NCBI GenBank assembly: GCA_019426215.1
Contig: CM033397.1
Coordinates: 30,444,480-30,508,479 of the forward strand
DNA length: 64,000 bases
Source: Buddleja alternifolia
Taxonomy: Eukaryota; Streptophyta; Magnoliopsida; Lamiales; Scrophulariaceae
Direction of reading: 5' to 3'
Shown: positions 1 to 11,668 of the stretch, piece by piece
Position numbering within the stretch: the first letter of the stretch is position 1
How the letters are laid out: the number at the start of each line of letters is the position of its first letter
Program-made: the position numbers and the translations under genes
Notes under the pieces: model-generated
What the model saw: only the letters and a program-made list of their open reading frames with translations
Told to the model about the DNA's origin: nothing
Databases searched by the model: none

Positions 1-1757
1 GTATCAGTCCATGTGAATTAGCACTTTCATCACCATCATATCATGTGGTGGCTAAAGGACAGCTATACAATCGATCGGAGACTGATAGAACACTTCACAA
101 CTGTCTATTAGCCACCAACAATGTGAAAGTGCGCATTGACACTGCAGTTGAGGCGAATACACTCCTACCCGTCCCTCTCAATGATGAAATGATCACCATT
201 TCTAGTGGTCTGGGTACCTTTGTTGCTTGGCCAGCGAGTCTTGTCATTGTCACTGATGCACCGGTATGTAATTAATAGCTAGTCATTAATAAATTATAAC
301 AATTTCTTTGAGGTTACTAAATATACTTTGGTGTGCAACATTCATATTTTATTTTCTTGCTTAAACAGTCCAAATCATCTGGAAACCGTAAGTCAGGGAC
401 GTCGAAGCGGTCAGCTGTCAAAGGAAAATCTCAAGTGGCCGAGCCTGCAGGTGAAGTAGACATATGTGCAGATCTTCAACTAGATGGACTCCCTAATGAC
501 CTTGTATTTCTGGGAAAGTACACGAAGATGATAAAGATTGGTGCCCAGATCAATATATACATGGACGAAGCCATTATGAATTTTTCATTCCCAGAGTTCA
601 TTGGAAAGGAAGAGATCTGTCACCTTCTGCGTAGCAAAGAGATAGAAGACTCTATCGTTACGGCGTACATAAAGTAAGTTTTTTAATTATTTTATTACAT
701 CTGAACTACGATTATTTTCGTTACTCGAAATTCATTTTTTATGCTCAATTTAGGTGTTTGTGGTTTAACTACGTGATCCCCGAAGGGAAAGAAGCAAGTT
801 TCGGGTTCCTTAGCCCACATTCCATAGCTGCTCAAACAGACCCGTTATTTCAACAAGTGCAGTACATAGCACGTGCTATGACACAGAGTGCACAACAGAA
901 TAAGTTATTTCTTGCACCTTACAACACCGGGTAAGCTACTAAAGACTTGACTTTAATTTGTAAAACTAGCTACGCAAAACAAATTTTCAACTTATCTTTT
1001 GAATGCTTTGTAGGGGTCATTGGTTGTTGCTTGCAATTGATCCATTTAAAGAGATTGTCTACTATGTGGATTCTGTGCATGGTGAGCCGCAATACCGAGA
1101 TGATATGATACTAAAATTCAATCAGTAAGTTTTTCATTCAATCAATGTATCTATTATATTGAATATTTTTTTAAATTGTATTTATTTCACATAATTACTT
1201 GTTTTTAACATATTTCCTTGTTTTTTATATTTTTTTATGGAGCTGTGCTCATATTTCGTGCAAACCGCAATAACCAATCCAAGAAATCCAAAAACTTGGT
1301 CTGTAAATGGTTTACTATATAAAGGTTAGCGTTTTCTAGTTTCATGAGATTATATATTCATATAGAAGTTCGTCTTCTAATACAACGTAACTTTGATTGC
1401 TTTTGTAGTGCCCCCGGCAGACCAACGAGGTGGATTGTGGCTATTTCGTTATGAGATTCATGAAAGAGATTATTAGCCACGGACAATCTATAATCCCAAC
1501 AGCGGTATACATAATCCTAATATATACTTAATTCTATTACTTTTGAAATTATTAAACCTTTGGTAGGTAATTGAAACGTCATTTCACTTTGCAATTAATC
1601 TCTCTATATATATATATTGCAGTACTTTCATGATTGTCAATCCTTCTATACTGATGAGCAAATTGATGAAGTACGCTGCGAAGTTGCACGTTACATTTTC
1701 TTAGCAGCTCCTTATAAATTAGGTAATGTAGTTTTTGTACATTGTGACTTATTGTAA
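1..1757 (+). pseudogene. Ulp1-like (peptidase C48) gene of a CACTA transposon, 5' partial
   Basis: A spliced gene runs in from the left edge. Likely exons are 1-263, 369-673, 754-930, 1014-1124, about 1243-1305, about 1408-1504 and 1623-1757 (stop TAA 1755-1757); most junctions are clean GT..AG. Exon 1 encodes a region resembling the unnamed domain often found N-terminal to Ulp1 in plant transposon proteins. Exons 4-6 carry the C48 cysteine-protease core: His in GGHWLLL, Asp in YYVDSVHG and Cys in NEVDCGYFVMR, so the catalytic triad is present. Plant CACTA and MULE elements often carry such SUMO-protease-like genes of unclear transposition role. Exon 5 reads correctly (RANRNNQSKKS) only in a frame that does not join exon 4 cleanly, so the gene may be broken there. 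The start codon and any transposase lie outside the window. Confidence 0.65.
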
Positions 1758-2017
1758 ATTGAGATTTGATTTATTGTATTTTGGAAGGTCATTAGTAATT
1801 TAATTAGTTGATTGTACATTTTGTTGGAGATTATAACATTTTATTGTTGGAGGAAAGAGATGGTAATATTGAAGTTTGGGGTGATGTTTGTTTATGATGA
1901 ATATGTTTTGTTGTTAGTTGAAATTTATTGGTTGGTTTATTGCATATTACTGTACAGGTACTATCATGACAGGGCAATAAATAATTAAAAAAAAACAAAA
2001 AAAATTCCGGAAGAACC

Positions 2018-2126
2018 GCTGTCACAGTTCGAACCTGTGACAGCGGTTCTTCCGAAAACCGCTATCACAGGTCCTTTATTTTTATTTTTATTTTTATTTT
2101 TGATTTTTCGACAGCGGTTTCTTGAA
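2018..2126. repeat. CACTA subterminal repeats with palindrome
   Basis: The motif AACCGCTGTC/GACAGCGGTT and variants recur here. One pair forms an inverted repeat around the centre 'gttcgaac' (about 2008-2050), and a (TTTTTA)n stretch follows at 2074-2103. Subterminal repeats of this kind bind CACTA transposase in characterised elements; binding here is inferred. The same motif family frames the element at 30877-32325. Confidence 0.6.
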
Positions 2127-3050
2127 AACTTCATCCATGAATAAAAGCGACCTCAATTAACTAGACAGTAACTCAATTGGTAAACCAATTTATTATCATG
2201 TGTCTAACTAACAATTACTACCTAATTAAAATAAGGACTAAACAACAAGCTATGAATTATACTAACTAATAAAATTTCTGTCAACTAACTAATAACCACA
2301 TACATGGATTTGGCAAAGAATGTGTAATTATTATCTGGAATCTAAAATTAATGATGTAGCTCTGAGCATGAGAATTGATTTAATAGTCAAAAGAAAAGGG
2401 TACAATGATATGCTGAATTACCTGAACATTACCTTGATGAGCAGAAAGAAAAACGAACAGAAACGGACTTTGCAAGAGCAATATCTCATTCTCATGTACA
2501 TGTTATTTTATTGGTATCCTAAGTTAAGTTATCACCTTAATTTGTAAACTGAGCACCAAATTCAAGTTCAAATGCCTCAACTCCATGATTGAATTAAAAC
2601 AATTGAACACTAAAACAATTAAGAATTGCTGAACAATTAATCTAATAGTTAGAAATGCAGAAAGGGGCGTACCTCTGTCTGTAAAGGAAATGGATTAACT
2701 TGGGTGTATATATAGTGTTATGTATATTAGTAGGTTGCAGGAGGTGGCAATGAATTGGGTGGCTAATTTTATACAAGACACGTCCACCTCCAACTCTCTT
2801 TATTTTCTTTTATTTACCCAACATTAACATCAACTACAATTTAACCCCCAAAATTCTAAGATAGTACAGCAAAACCCATATACGCTTCCTAGAATTTATA
2901 GAGCACCCCCTCATGTGTAGAATTTGTCACATTCTAGCCCAAGAATATTTCTAATCACTATCTATAATTTTAAATGGATAATCCTTTAAATTTAAATCGA
3001 CAAAGATTACATATGACTAAACTTACCACTTTGAAATCAGGGGCGTCACA
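2127..3050 (-). repeat. 3' LTR (partial) of the LARD-like element
   Basis: Aligns base by base, with scattered substitutions and small indels, to 12958-13901. It ends at the conserved boundary 'ggggcgtcaca'. The missing remainder, equivalent to 11669-12957, should lie left of the window, beyond the CACTA insertion. Confidence 0.85.
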
Positions 3051-3064
3051 CTCTCCCCCTTTCG
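3051..3064 (-). other. Polypurine tract of the LARD-like element
   Basis: On the minus strand this reads as a purine run (cgaaagggggagag) directly before the LTR start TGTGACGCC, the expected site of plus-strand priming. Confidence 0.75.
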
Positions 3065-3820
3065 AGGAATTCTGTCCCCGAATTCTAACGAATTTGTACT
3101 CAAATGTTTGTTTTCTGACATGTCTTTCGTCACTAATCAAAATCTTACGCAGGACTCTAGAGGGCAATTTCTAACTTCTAAATTCTTGTGGGAACGAAAT
3201 CAATGAATTCGAACAAGAGGAGTTAGAAAATAAGGCTTAAAGGTATTGAATTGTGGCTCTCAAATGAAATGTTCATAGGACTTAGATGAGTAGACGGAAT
3301 CATCAAGAAATATAATTCTGGTACGAGTATTCAATCTTTAAACTATGATATATAAGTGTTTCTATGAAGAATAGGCTAAAATAATCACTACTGAGATCAG
3401 TAATCTTCCTAGGAGGTTTTGTAAATGTGTGTAATCATTTAAAAAGAAGACACGATGGTAACAACAATTATAATAAAAGTTGTTTCATGGATTTAGGGCT
3501 GAGGTTGAGAGTCGAAAAGAACTGAGAAATGATGTTATCAGATCTCAATTATGATTAGTCTTAAGATACAAATACAGGATCGGTATATATACTAGAATCG
3601 AGCTAAAATTCTATGAGATATTTGAAGTAGTCGAAGTAAGAAATGTAAGTCATGCAAGGAATCATGTTGGAAGTGAATTCCTCCGAAACGAAAAATACAA
3701 GGAGGACGTTGGAACAATTTCAAAAAAATAAAAAAAACTAAATGAGTGGATAGAGTGGGTTAAGATACTTAAGACTTGATGTGTTATACCAAAAACCTTT
3801 AGAAGAATAACCACAAAATA
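3065..3820 (-). other. LARD interior, left part
   Basis: Non-coding interior sequence between the polypurine tract and the Helitron. No domain or open frame of note is visible. It resumes at 8716. Confidence 0.5.
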
Positions 3821-3984
3821 TCTATCTATCTATCTATCTAATCTAACCCCTATATAAATGTGTGAATAACTCAATTGTTTGTTCCATTGTGAAAAGACTT
3901 TCATACCCACCCTTACTATTAAAAATTAATTAATTAATTTATAATTAACAAGAATTTATTAAGTAAAAGAATCCATTGAGTAGT

Positions 3985-6900
3985 AGGAAACCATTTAGTA
4001 GTAGAAGTCCAATTACATTAAGAGGAAAAACGATTATATGGACATATCTATATGCTATATTCTTTCACTAAAATGCATGTATGATTAAAAGTTAAAACTT
4101 ATATGTATATGTATATCATAATCGACCTTTGTTTTTTATGTGTGATTGAAGACATATATGCTCAATATCAAAAAATTGGAGAAATATTCAGATTGGAAAT
4201 GAAAAGGATTGCGAATTATGTATCAGAATAATTATGTGGTTTGAAAAAGTGAAATATGTATTTTATCAAACCTTTATATTCTTATCTTTATATAAATGTG
4301 TGAATAAATCATGTGTTTGTTTTATTTTAAAAATATTATCATACCCTTAATTAAATCTAAAATTAATTTAGTAGTTAGAAACTCTTTAATTATTGATTAA
4401 AATATATATATATATTTTGAACAAAAAAAAATATGTTAGTAGTACGACACTATTTGATATAAGGAAAAGAAATAGATTCCTACTTTAAAATATTAACCAC
4501 CAAAATAAAATAGATTTTTATTCACAACCACCAACAAAGAAGGAAAAAAAATTACACCCATGCACAACCAACATTTCAACTTAAACAAAAGGTTGGTTAT
4601 TAATTATGATAATCTTAAATTACATACTTATAATATTTAGTAATTAGTAGTACATTGTTATTAGTAGGGATCATTATTTCAAGAGAGTTGATTTGAAGAT
4701 AAAAATAATAATTTAAAAAAATTATATCTTATATATGACATCCCAAAAAAAAAAGTACACACAGTCGCATATTCTGGTCATTGTTATGGAATATAACATG
4801 TTTGTACAAATGATTTATCATCATATATCTAAAAGTTTTTACGTACTCGAAGTTATTAGCATGAATAACATATATAAAAAAAAACATATTTGAGAATAAA
4901 TTATATAATTAAATTTAATGAGAATATGATATATTTATTTAATTCAAAAGGACTCATAAACACGAGTACACTTATGGACTCATAAACACGAGTATACTTA
5001 TGTAATATGATGCTTACAATTGTTTTTTCTTTAGAACATCATAATATAGAGTATATTTCATATGTTACTACATATAGAAACATAAAGTTTCATATTATAT
5101 TTTCACCACTATCAGAAAGAGTGATAGGATAAGAAAAATTACAAATCTACTTGTGTGGATCATGAGGAATAAAAATAGATGGTTGCGATAAAGGAAAAAA
5201 ATACGTACGTAGATTAATAAAAGCATGAAAATGCTAAAAAATAAACACTAATAGTATTGTCAAAAGTTCATTTTGCATTATATTCAAATAGATCAAAGTA
5301 TTGCATGTGCTGAAAAACATTTTAAGTAAATCAAGATAAAGGTTGACTAAGGAAAAAGGAAATCCTTAGCAATATGAAACTATTTAGTAGAAGAAAAATA
5401 AATTTTAAGTTTCTATGTTGTCTAAATTGGTTAGACAATGTGTTTAAATGATTTAATTATAAATGGGAAGAAGTAACAAAAAATATTATAGAGTTTTTAA
5501 ACTTATATCTTTAAATATAAAATATTATTGATAAGTTGAGAGGACAAAAAGTTTGCTCATCTATGATAACACTCATTCCATTTCAATTTTAAAGGTCTAT
5601 TTTTGACCAAACCATTATGTTTTTAAATGATATAAACGTAAAAACCTTTAGAATTTAATATTATTAGTTGTTACTAATGTCAGGTCATTATTTTAAGTGG
5701 GTGATTTAGAAGAAAAAAATTGTTTTAAAAAATTGAACTTTATTTTGGCATTCCCAAAGAATAAATAAGATGTGAAAAAATATGGTGTACATGCAATATA
5801 ATAATTGATGCTAAAAAATTAGTATATATTCTAAAAATATTGATAAATTATTTTCTTATATAAAGATATTTAGTAAATATTTTGTGTGAGATTTATATAA
5901 GGACATAAGTCAAACCTATAGCATGCTTAGGTAATTGAGCTATCACTTTATATATCTAAAAGTTTTTATGTGCTTGAAGTTATTAGAAAAATTACAAATA
6001 AAAAATGTGCTTGATAATAAAGTCATATTGACTCAAAAAAAGAAAAAGAAAATAAAGTCATATAAATAATTTTTTTCAAAGAAGTATGATGTATTCTGGT
6101 AATTTGGAAAAGTCTCATGGATGCAACTATTCATATATAATATAATATGATATTTATAATTATTTTATCTTTAATATCTCATAATAAAGAATATACCTTA
6201 AGTGTTGGTACATACATAATATGAGGATGAATATTATATTTTCATAATTATTAGAAAGTGTGATTGGACGAAAGAAATAAATCTACATATGTTCATTACA
6301 AGGAAGAAAAGACATGTTATTGATAAAATTAGAAAAGAGACAAGATTAATGATCATATATATGGACATGCTAGAAAATAAAGTACTAATATTTTTTGTCA
6401 AAAATGTATTTTATGTTCAAACAGGACATAATATTGCGCATGCTTACAGATATATCTTACATATAACAAATAAATGCTGATTAAGGAAAATAGTAACTCT
6501 TAATACTGGGAAACTCTTTGGTTAGAAAGAAAATAAGTATTTAGATTTCTACATTGTCAAAAGCAGTAGATAATATACGTAAATAATTTAATTTGATACA
6601 AATGTAATCAAAATATAATATGCTTTTAAATTTGTAGGTGTTTAAGTATGAGGTGTTGGATAAAAATTGAGAGGAAAATCACGAGCACCAAAAGCTCGCT
6701 CATCTAAGATAGAATTCTTTTCATTCAAATTTTATGTCTAATTTTTACCAAATTTTAAATGAGATTTGAAAAATGTAAAAAAATTAGTATTTCATAGTGG
6801 TTAATCATTACTAATTTTTAATATATATCTCTATTTTAATTGGGAAGTTTACCAGAAAAATTTACTTTTAAGAAATGACATCTTATTTTGGCACATCCCA

Positions 6901-7200
6901 TAGAAGTAACAATTATGCAATACGTGAAATATAATATATTGATACTGAAGACATAGATGTATATTCTGGAAATATATTGATGAATTTTACATTAGTATTA
7001 ATCAAACTCTTTTATAGATGTATAAGAGGATAAATAAGTTAAAACTACAGCATAGTTGCACAAGTAAATTATAATCTTATATTTATAAGTTTTTTTATTT
7101 TTCTGGTCATATAAATCTAGAAGTTCATATGTAAATGAAGTGATTAAAATGAACAATAAATGTAAAAATGTACTTGAAAGTAAAATTAAAAAAGTAATTT
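3985..7200. repeat. Diverged tandem repeat of about 1.13 kb inside Helitron 1, three copies
   Basis: Landmarks recur at regular spacing. 'aagttttta..(t/c)gaagttatta' is at about 4828, 5957 and 7112 (spacing about 1129 and 1154). 'gaaact(a/c)ttt' followed by a 'gttgtc' segment is at about 5376 and 6508. The 'ttggcatcc' landmark is at about 4738, 5754 and 6890. A shorter duplication of the 5' end, 'tatataaatgtgtgaata', is at 3850 and 4290. Copies are strongly diverged, so the multiplication is old. Confidence 0.65.
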
Positions 7201-7248
7201 GAGCTAGGAGAGTGGGATGAGGGAAAAAAGTGGGTTAAGGTTAGGGTC

Positions 7249-7349
7249 TATGATGCACGGATACGGGTACGGCGAATACAGGTACGATACGATATGGGTA
7301 CGGAATACGCGATTTTCCAAAATTTTAGGATACGACACGCCTGGGATAC

Positions 7350-7384
<35 letters not shown>

Positions 7385-8216
7385 TGAATTTTTTACAATC
7401 CACTAAATGAATGAAGTCACATGACCATTCATACTTATAGATGAAGATGCTATTATAATAATTAGTTAATTACTGATCGTATAAAATTTCTATAATCGAT
7501 AGTCATAACTATTGAAACTTTATTCTACACACCAATTAAGTGGATTTAAAACTTTATCAACCTTTTTCTCGAACAACAATACAAGACAAAAACACAAACC
7601 TCAATCTATATTATTGCATATTACTAAAAGAGTAAAAGTAGAAGAGTGTTTTTGTTTATACTCAGTACAACAACAAAATATTTAACAAAATTGAAAACTA
7701 TAAACAAATCTCAAAATCCTAATTAACTTACTTGAAGAGTTCTCGAAGAACTGAAGGGTGGAATTCGAAAAGAGTCTAGAAGACAGAATACTTCAATTAT
7801 AAGACGAACACGGATTTCTATCGCATATTGGGTATTGCAATTGCAGAGCAGAAGACGGATGAGGGTTTTTTTCTCCATTCTCGTTTCTATTTTTTTCCAA
7901 TTAATCGTGGATTTTTTTGTTAAATTATTATAGTAATAAGTTTTTACCTTTGAATTTTGAGTTTTGACCCAAAAAGTATTTCAAAATATCAAAAAATGCC
8001 CTTGCCGTATCGGATACTTCCCGGATACTTCCCGGATACTTCACGGATACTTCCAATTGCCGTATCGGATACCGTATCCAATTTTTTTAATTTTTTTTAT
8101 TTCGGATACTTCAAAACCGTATCCGGTACGTATCCACCCCCTATCCTACCCGTATCCGTATCCAGTAAGAGTACGATACTGCACCGGGTCATTTTTAGGA
8201 GTGTCCGTGCATCCTA
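7249..8216. mobile_element. MULE-like terminal-inverted-repeat element, 968 bp
   Basis: Flanked by a 10-bp direct duplication GGTTAGGGTC (7239-7248 and 8217-8226). The terminal inverted repeats start TATGATGCACGGATAC on the left and TAGGATGCACGGACAC on the right (reverse complement). Subterminal 'cggatac/gtatccg' motifs continue inward at both ends. A 9-10 bp target duplication is typical of Mutator-like elements. The interior has a (TA)n run (7350-7380) and no transposase. Pyrimidine-biased short frames at 7957-8275 are read from the subterminal repeats and are not genes. Confidence 0.75.
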
Positions 8217-8404
8217 GGTTAGGGTCATGGGAAAGAATGAAAAAAATTAAATTTAAAATAATTAGAAAAATATAATATGAAATGGATAAAAGTAGGGATT
8301 TTTGGAAGAAAAATTCTTGCAAAAGTCAAAAAAAAAAAACCTTGTCCTAACATGGTGTAAGTCACGTGCCTCAAGGTTCCGTCAGTTTTTAATAGATTAT
8401 TGAC

Positions 8405-8580
8405 TCGAGGGACTTTAATGAGATAAATGTGAAAGTTGAGGGACTATTTGAACAGATATGAGTGACGACGGACTAAAGTGGAATAAATAATAGGCTTGAA
8501 GGACAATTTGAGTACATTTGAGAGACAAGCGACTAAAATGGTATAAATGATAGAGTTGAAGGACTATTGGTGGTATTTGA
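8405..8580. repeat. 60-bp tandem repeat, three degenerate copies
   Basis: 'gttgagggactattt' at about 8436, 'cttgaaggacaattt' at 8495 and 'gttgaaggactatt' at 8555, each followed by a similar 'ggactaaa.tgg.ataaat' segment. Subterminal region of Helitron 1. Confidence 0.65.
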
Positions 8581-8687
8581 GGCTAAAAGTGTAACATAGG
8601 CACTATCAAATAATCAATTCTTAACCAATTATTAATTTGTCAATAAACTAGACATATTTACTTCAATTTAACTTCGCATCGAATCAC

Positions 8688-8715
8688 CACGTGCAAAGCA
8701 CGTGATACTTTCTAG
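8688..8715 (+). other. Helitron 3' terminus (hairpin plus CTAG)
   Basis: Perfect palindromic stem of 7 bp with an AAA loop, then ATACTTT and CTAG, with the target T next. The structure is read directly from the sequence and matches the Helitron replication-termination signal. Confidence 0.8.
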
Positions 8716-11654
8716 TTGAAGAAAGAAAACGGATGTCTTTTAATATTTCCTTTTCTAACCAATCTTCCTCGGGAACTAGTTCTGTTTGCAAGGCAAAGAA
8801 TCAATTAGTACAGAACAGGTTTACATGAGGTCGATATCAAGTTTCGAATGAGTTTATGAGCATAACTCATCATTAACAAAAGAGTGGAAAATATGAATGA
8901 GAAAATTAAACTATCCAACATTGGAGCATATTACCTCTATTGCCAGGTAATTACTCGAATAGCTGAGAAGACAGTGGGTAAATGAGGAAACAAGTCATAT
9001 TTAATTGAAACGAGACATAACTTGATCGAAGGATGCAGTAAGAGTTCCCTTCAGATACCTTAGGGAACTTAAAAGAAGCTTGACAAAGAGAATTAAGAAC
9101 GATACCACAAGTAATAGGTAAACACTCTGAATAATCCAATGACAAGTTCAAGGATGGAAGGCCAACAAACTTCCCAATGATACTGAATTCAAATAGATGA
9201 CGATGGGATATGCCTGCTAAAATAATGAGCGATATAATTACCTATAACTAAATGATGATTACAACTTCTCTCAATGACAATTAAAATAAATACGAAAGAA
9301 TAGAAGGAGATGCTGATGGTATTCTCAACTACAAAAGTTTTAGTATGGTCAAGCGGTATTACAAGTTATTGAGAGTTTGAAATATCCAAACAAGATTAGA
9401 GATAATACATTTCACTCCAAGAGATAGAATATGAATTCTTTGAATAGAGATTTTAATACAGAAGCACGAGGAATTTTCAAGAAAAGTATTAAAGTAAATG
9501 ATCAGGTAAAAGAATACATACTAGGATGAACTTTTAAGGTAGAGGTACACTTGCAATTGTTCGAACTACAATGAAGGGTAATGAAAGAAGACTCAAGAAT
9601 ACTTAATGGACACAATCAATTCATCACAATGCATAAATGGAAAATCTGGACTCCAACAATGATCGATTGCGTTCGGAATGATTGAAGGGCATCAAACGTT
9701 GAAAAATATCAATATTCAAAATCATGGACAATATATAATTTTCAACTTAAGAAAAGTGACATCAAAGAGAAGAGTCTTCGGATATTGACCATTAGAGTTG
9801 ATGTTCAAAACTTAGGTATGCTATCATGATACAGAACTTATAAATTCTCTCTCTCTCTCTCTCCCCTTTTTAAGAGTTGACGTAAAAAATAAATTAATTA
9901 TTTAAGTGAACAGAACTCTTGAAAATGATAAGTGTGGACAATTAAATTGTGAGTACAAAATATTGGGAGATCAAGTAAAGTTGAATCAATCAGGAATATT
10001 ATAGTTAAAATAGGAATAAGACCCAGGAGACTGATATGACATGATTTAAAATTCACAGACGATGAAACTGAAATGGGGAGGAGTTCGCCAAGGAGGTTAA
10101 CAATGGCAGAAATATTTAACCAAAGATATAACAAATTTTTGACTCTAGGTATTTGGGAAACTAAGAAAGCTAGAAGTAGAAAACTTCAATTGCTGAATTG
10201 AAGATTTTCAGCAATGAGAAAATGTAATTGTAGCCTGATCAAAGTAGTGAAGAATTATTTCATTAGGAGAACATCATTTGTGATCACATAAAAATTATGA
10301 GAAATTGAATAGTTACCAATGACATAATACTTCCAGGGACTGCAAGCACGACACACAAAGTATGAAAAGCGATTTATCGAGAACAAGGTTCGAGATAATC
10401 TGAGCAAGGAGTTTTATTTCATCGGAATTGAGTATGACATCCATGCCCTAAAACAATCAGAGAATTGCAATTTCGCATTGAAAAGATAAAGAAAATTTTC
10501 AAGATAATTTTACATAATATCAAATAAAGTGACTACTGACTAGGCAAAGGAGATTAACAATAAAAATTAGTTTTGAGCTTTTCCCAAATGACAAATTATT
10601 GCCCAAAATCATGAGCTAAGTTCAAGAAGAGTATGAATCATGTGACACTGTGAACTCCATAGGCAGTCCTAAAAGATTGAAAGAGCTATAGATGAAAAGT
10701 ATAACAACATACAGAGGTATAAACTATAAAGTAGAAACTCCAACCATTTACGAGTAGACTACTATTAGGAAGTCAACAAAGAGTAATTTACGGAAGTATT
10801 TTACTAAAGGCTCTTATCTAGAGTTTGAATCTGAAGCATATAGACACATGTAAAGCAATCTAACAAGTTGATTCTAGTACCAAACGGGGACTACACCCTA
10901 CAGAGTGCCCCAACAAAGATAGACCCAATAAGGAAACATCATGAGCAGATTTCACCATAGCAATCTACAATTTCTATGATTCGCATAATCATTTATTGGA
11001 GTAGATGATATGTATGCCTATAGGGAGCTTCATTGATTCTCTCATTGTGCAACTTTGAACTTCTAAGGAAAGCTTGTGGCACTACTTAGGGAGAATCTAT
11101 GATAAGGCAACCTTTGTTTTCTTTCTCGAACCCTATCCGAGTCATCTCACTATTTACAGCTACTAAGCTCAAAACACTACCTTACTCAAAATATTTACAG
11201 GTATAGATTATATTTACATGAACACTAGGGTACAACATACAAGGAAATGATTCCGGTATCGACCGTATTTCACATCCTACAATATATATGATAATAGTGG
11301 GAACTAAGCAATATAAACGAAAGATTAATTCGCTGGTTAGTTCTCATCAAAAGAAAAATGACTCTCTTTTAGTCACCAATAAAGGTTTTACTCAAAATCT
11401 CATCACTCTAACACCCTTCCAATTAAAGGTACCCTTTAATACTTTAGCGTAGATATACTCCTAATTTCAGTACCATAATTGTAATAAATCATCGCTTGGT
11501 CGGCCGCCCAAGCTATGGTCTACCACACTTTAAGCACTTTAAGCACTAACTTATTAATATTATTATTCAAATTCAACATATTTATTAGACATCTAATCGG
11601 ATTCATTATGTCGATCCGAGGAACATATCCTGGTATAGCCTAGGTTAAGCCTAA
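8716..11654 (-). other. LARD interior, right part
   Basis: About 2.9 kb between Helitron 1 and the primer site. Minus-strand frames are short (for example 78 codons at 9898-10134) and hydrophobic, and match no family I know. A (CT)n run is at 9846-9863. No retroviral domain is visible. Confidence 0.5.
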
Positions 11655-11666
11655 GCTCTGATACCA
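11655..11666 (-). other. Primer binding site (initiator tRNA-Met)
   Basis: The minus strand reads TGGTATCAGAGC, complementary to the 3' end of plant initiator tRNA-Met. It sits two bases inside the LTR end GGGCGTGATA. Confidence 0.8.
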
Positions 11667-11668
11667 CC

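Larger units (their letters stand above)
1..2126 (+). mobile_element. CACTA (En/Spm)-type transposon, right-hand fragment
   Basis: The left edge of the window lies inside a CACTA-type element. The evidence is a C48-protease gene of the kind carried by plant CACTA transposons (1-1757), followed by a cluster of 'gacagcggtt / aaccgctgtc' subterminal motifs (2018-2126). The same motif occurs in the complete CACTA miniature at 30877-32325, so the two are related. At 2127 the sequence switches abruptly to LTR sequence that is intact at 12958. No CACTA terminus (..TAGTG) is visible at the switch, so the right end is truncated or decayed. The class follows from motifs and family knowledge; the exact family is unknown. 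Confidence 0.6.
3821..8715 (+). mobile_element. Helitron, non-autonomous (Helitron 1)
   Basis: The 5' end is TC followed by (TATC)n, preceded by A3820. The 3' end is CTAG (8712-8715), followed by T8716, with a perfect 7-bp hairpin CACGTGC-AAA-GCACGTG (8688-8704) seven bases upstream. These are canonical Helitron termini and the A|T target. No Rep/helicase coding is visible in 4.9 kb, so it is non-autonomous. The body is made largely of three diverged copies of a roughly 1.13 kb unit. The exact 5' base is uncertain because of the tetranucleotide run. Confidence 0.75.

Noticed and set aside
2320..2547. Conserved 75-codon protein present twice (also 13151-13378)
   Set aside because: Both copies lie in the two LTRs of one element and would be identical at insertion; the retained frame needs no selection.
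7957..8275. Overlapping open frames rich in Tyr, Pro, Arg
   Set aside because: They come from repeated 'cggatac' subterminal motifs of the MULE-like element.
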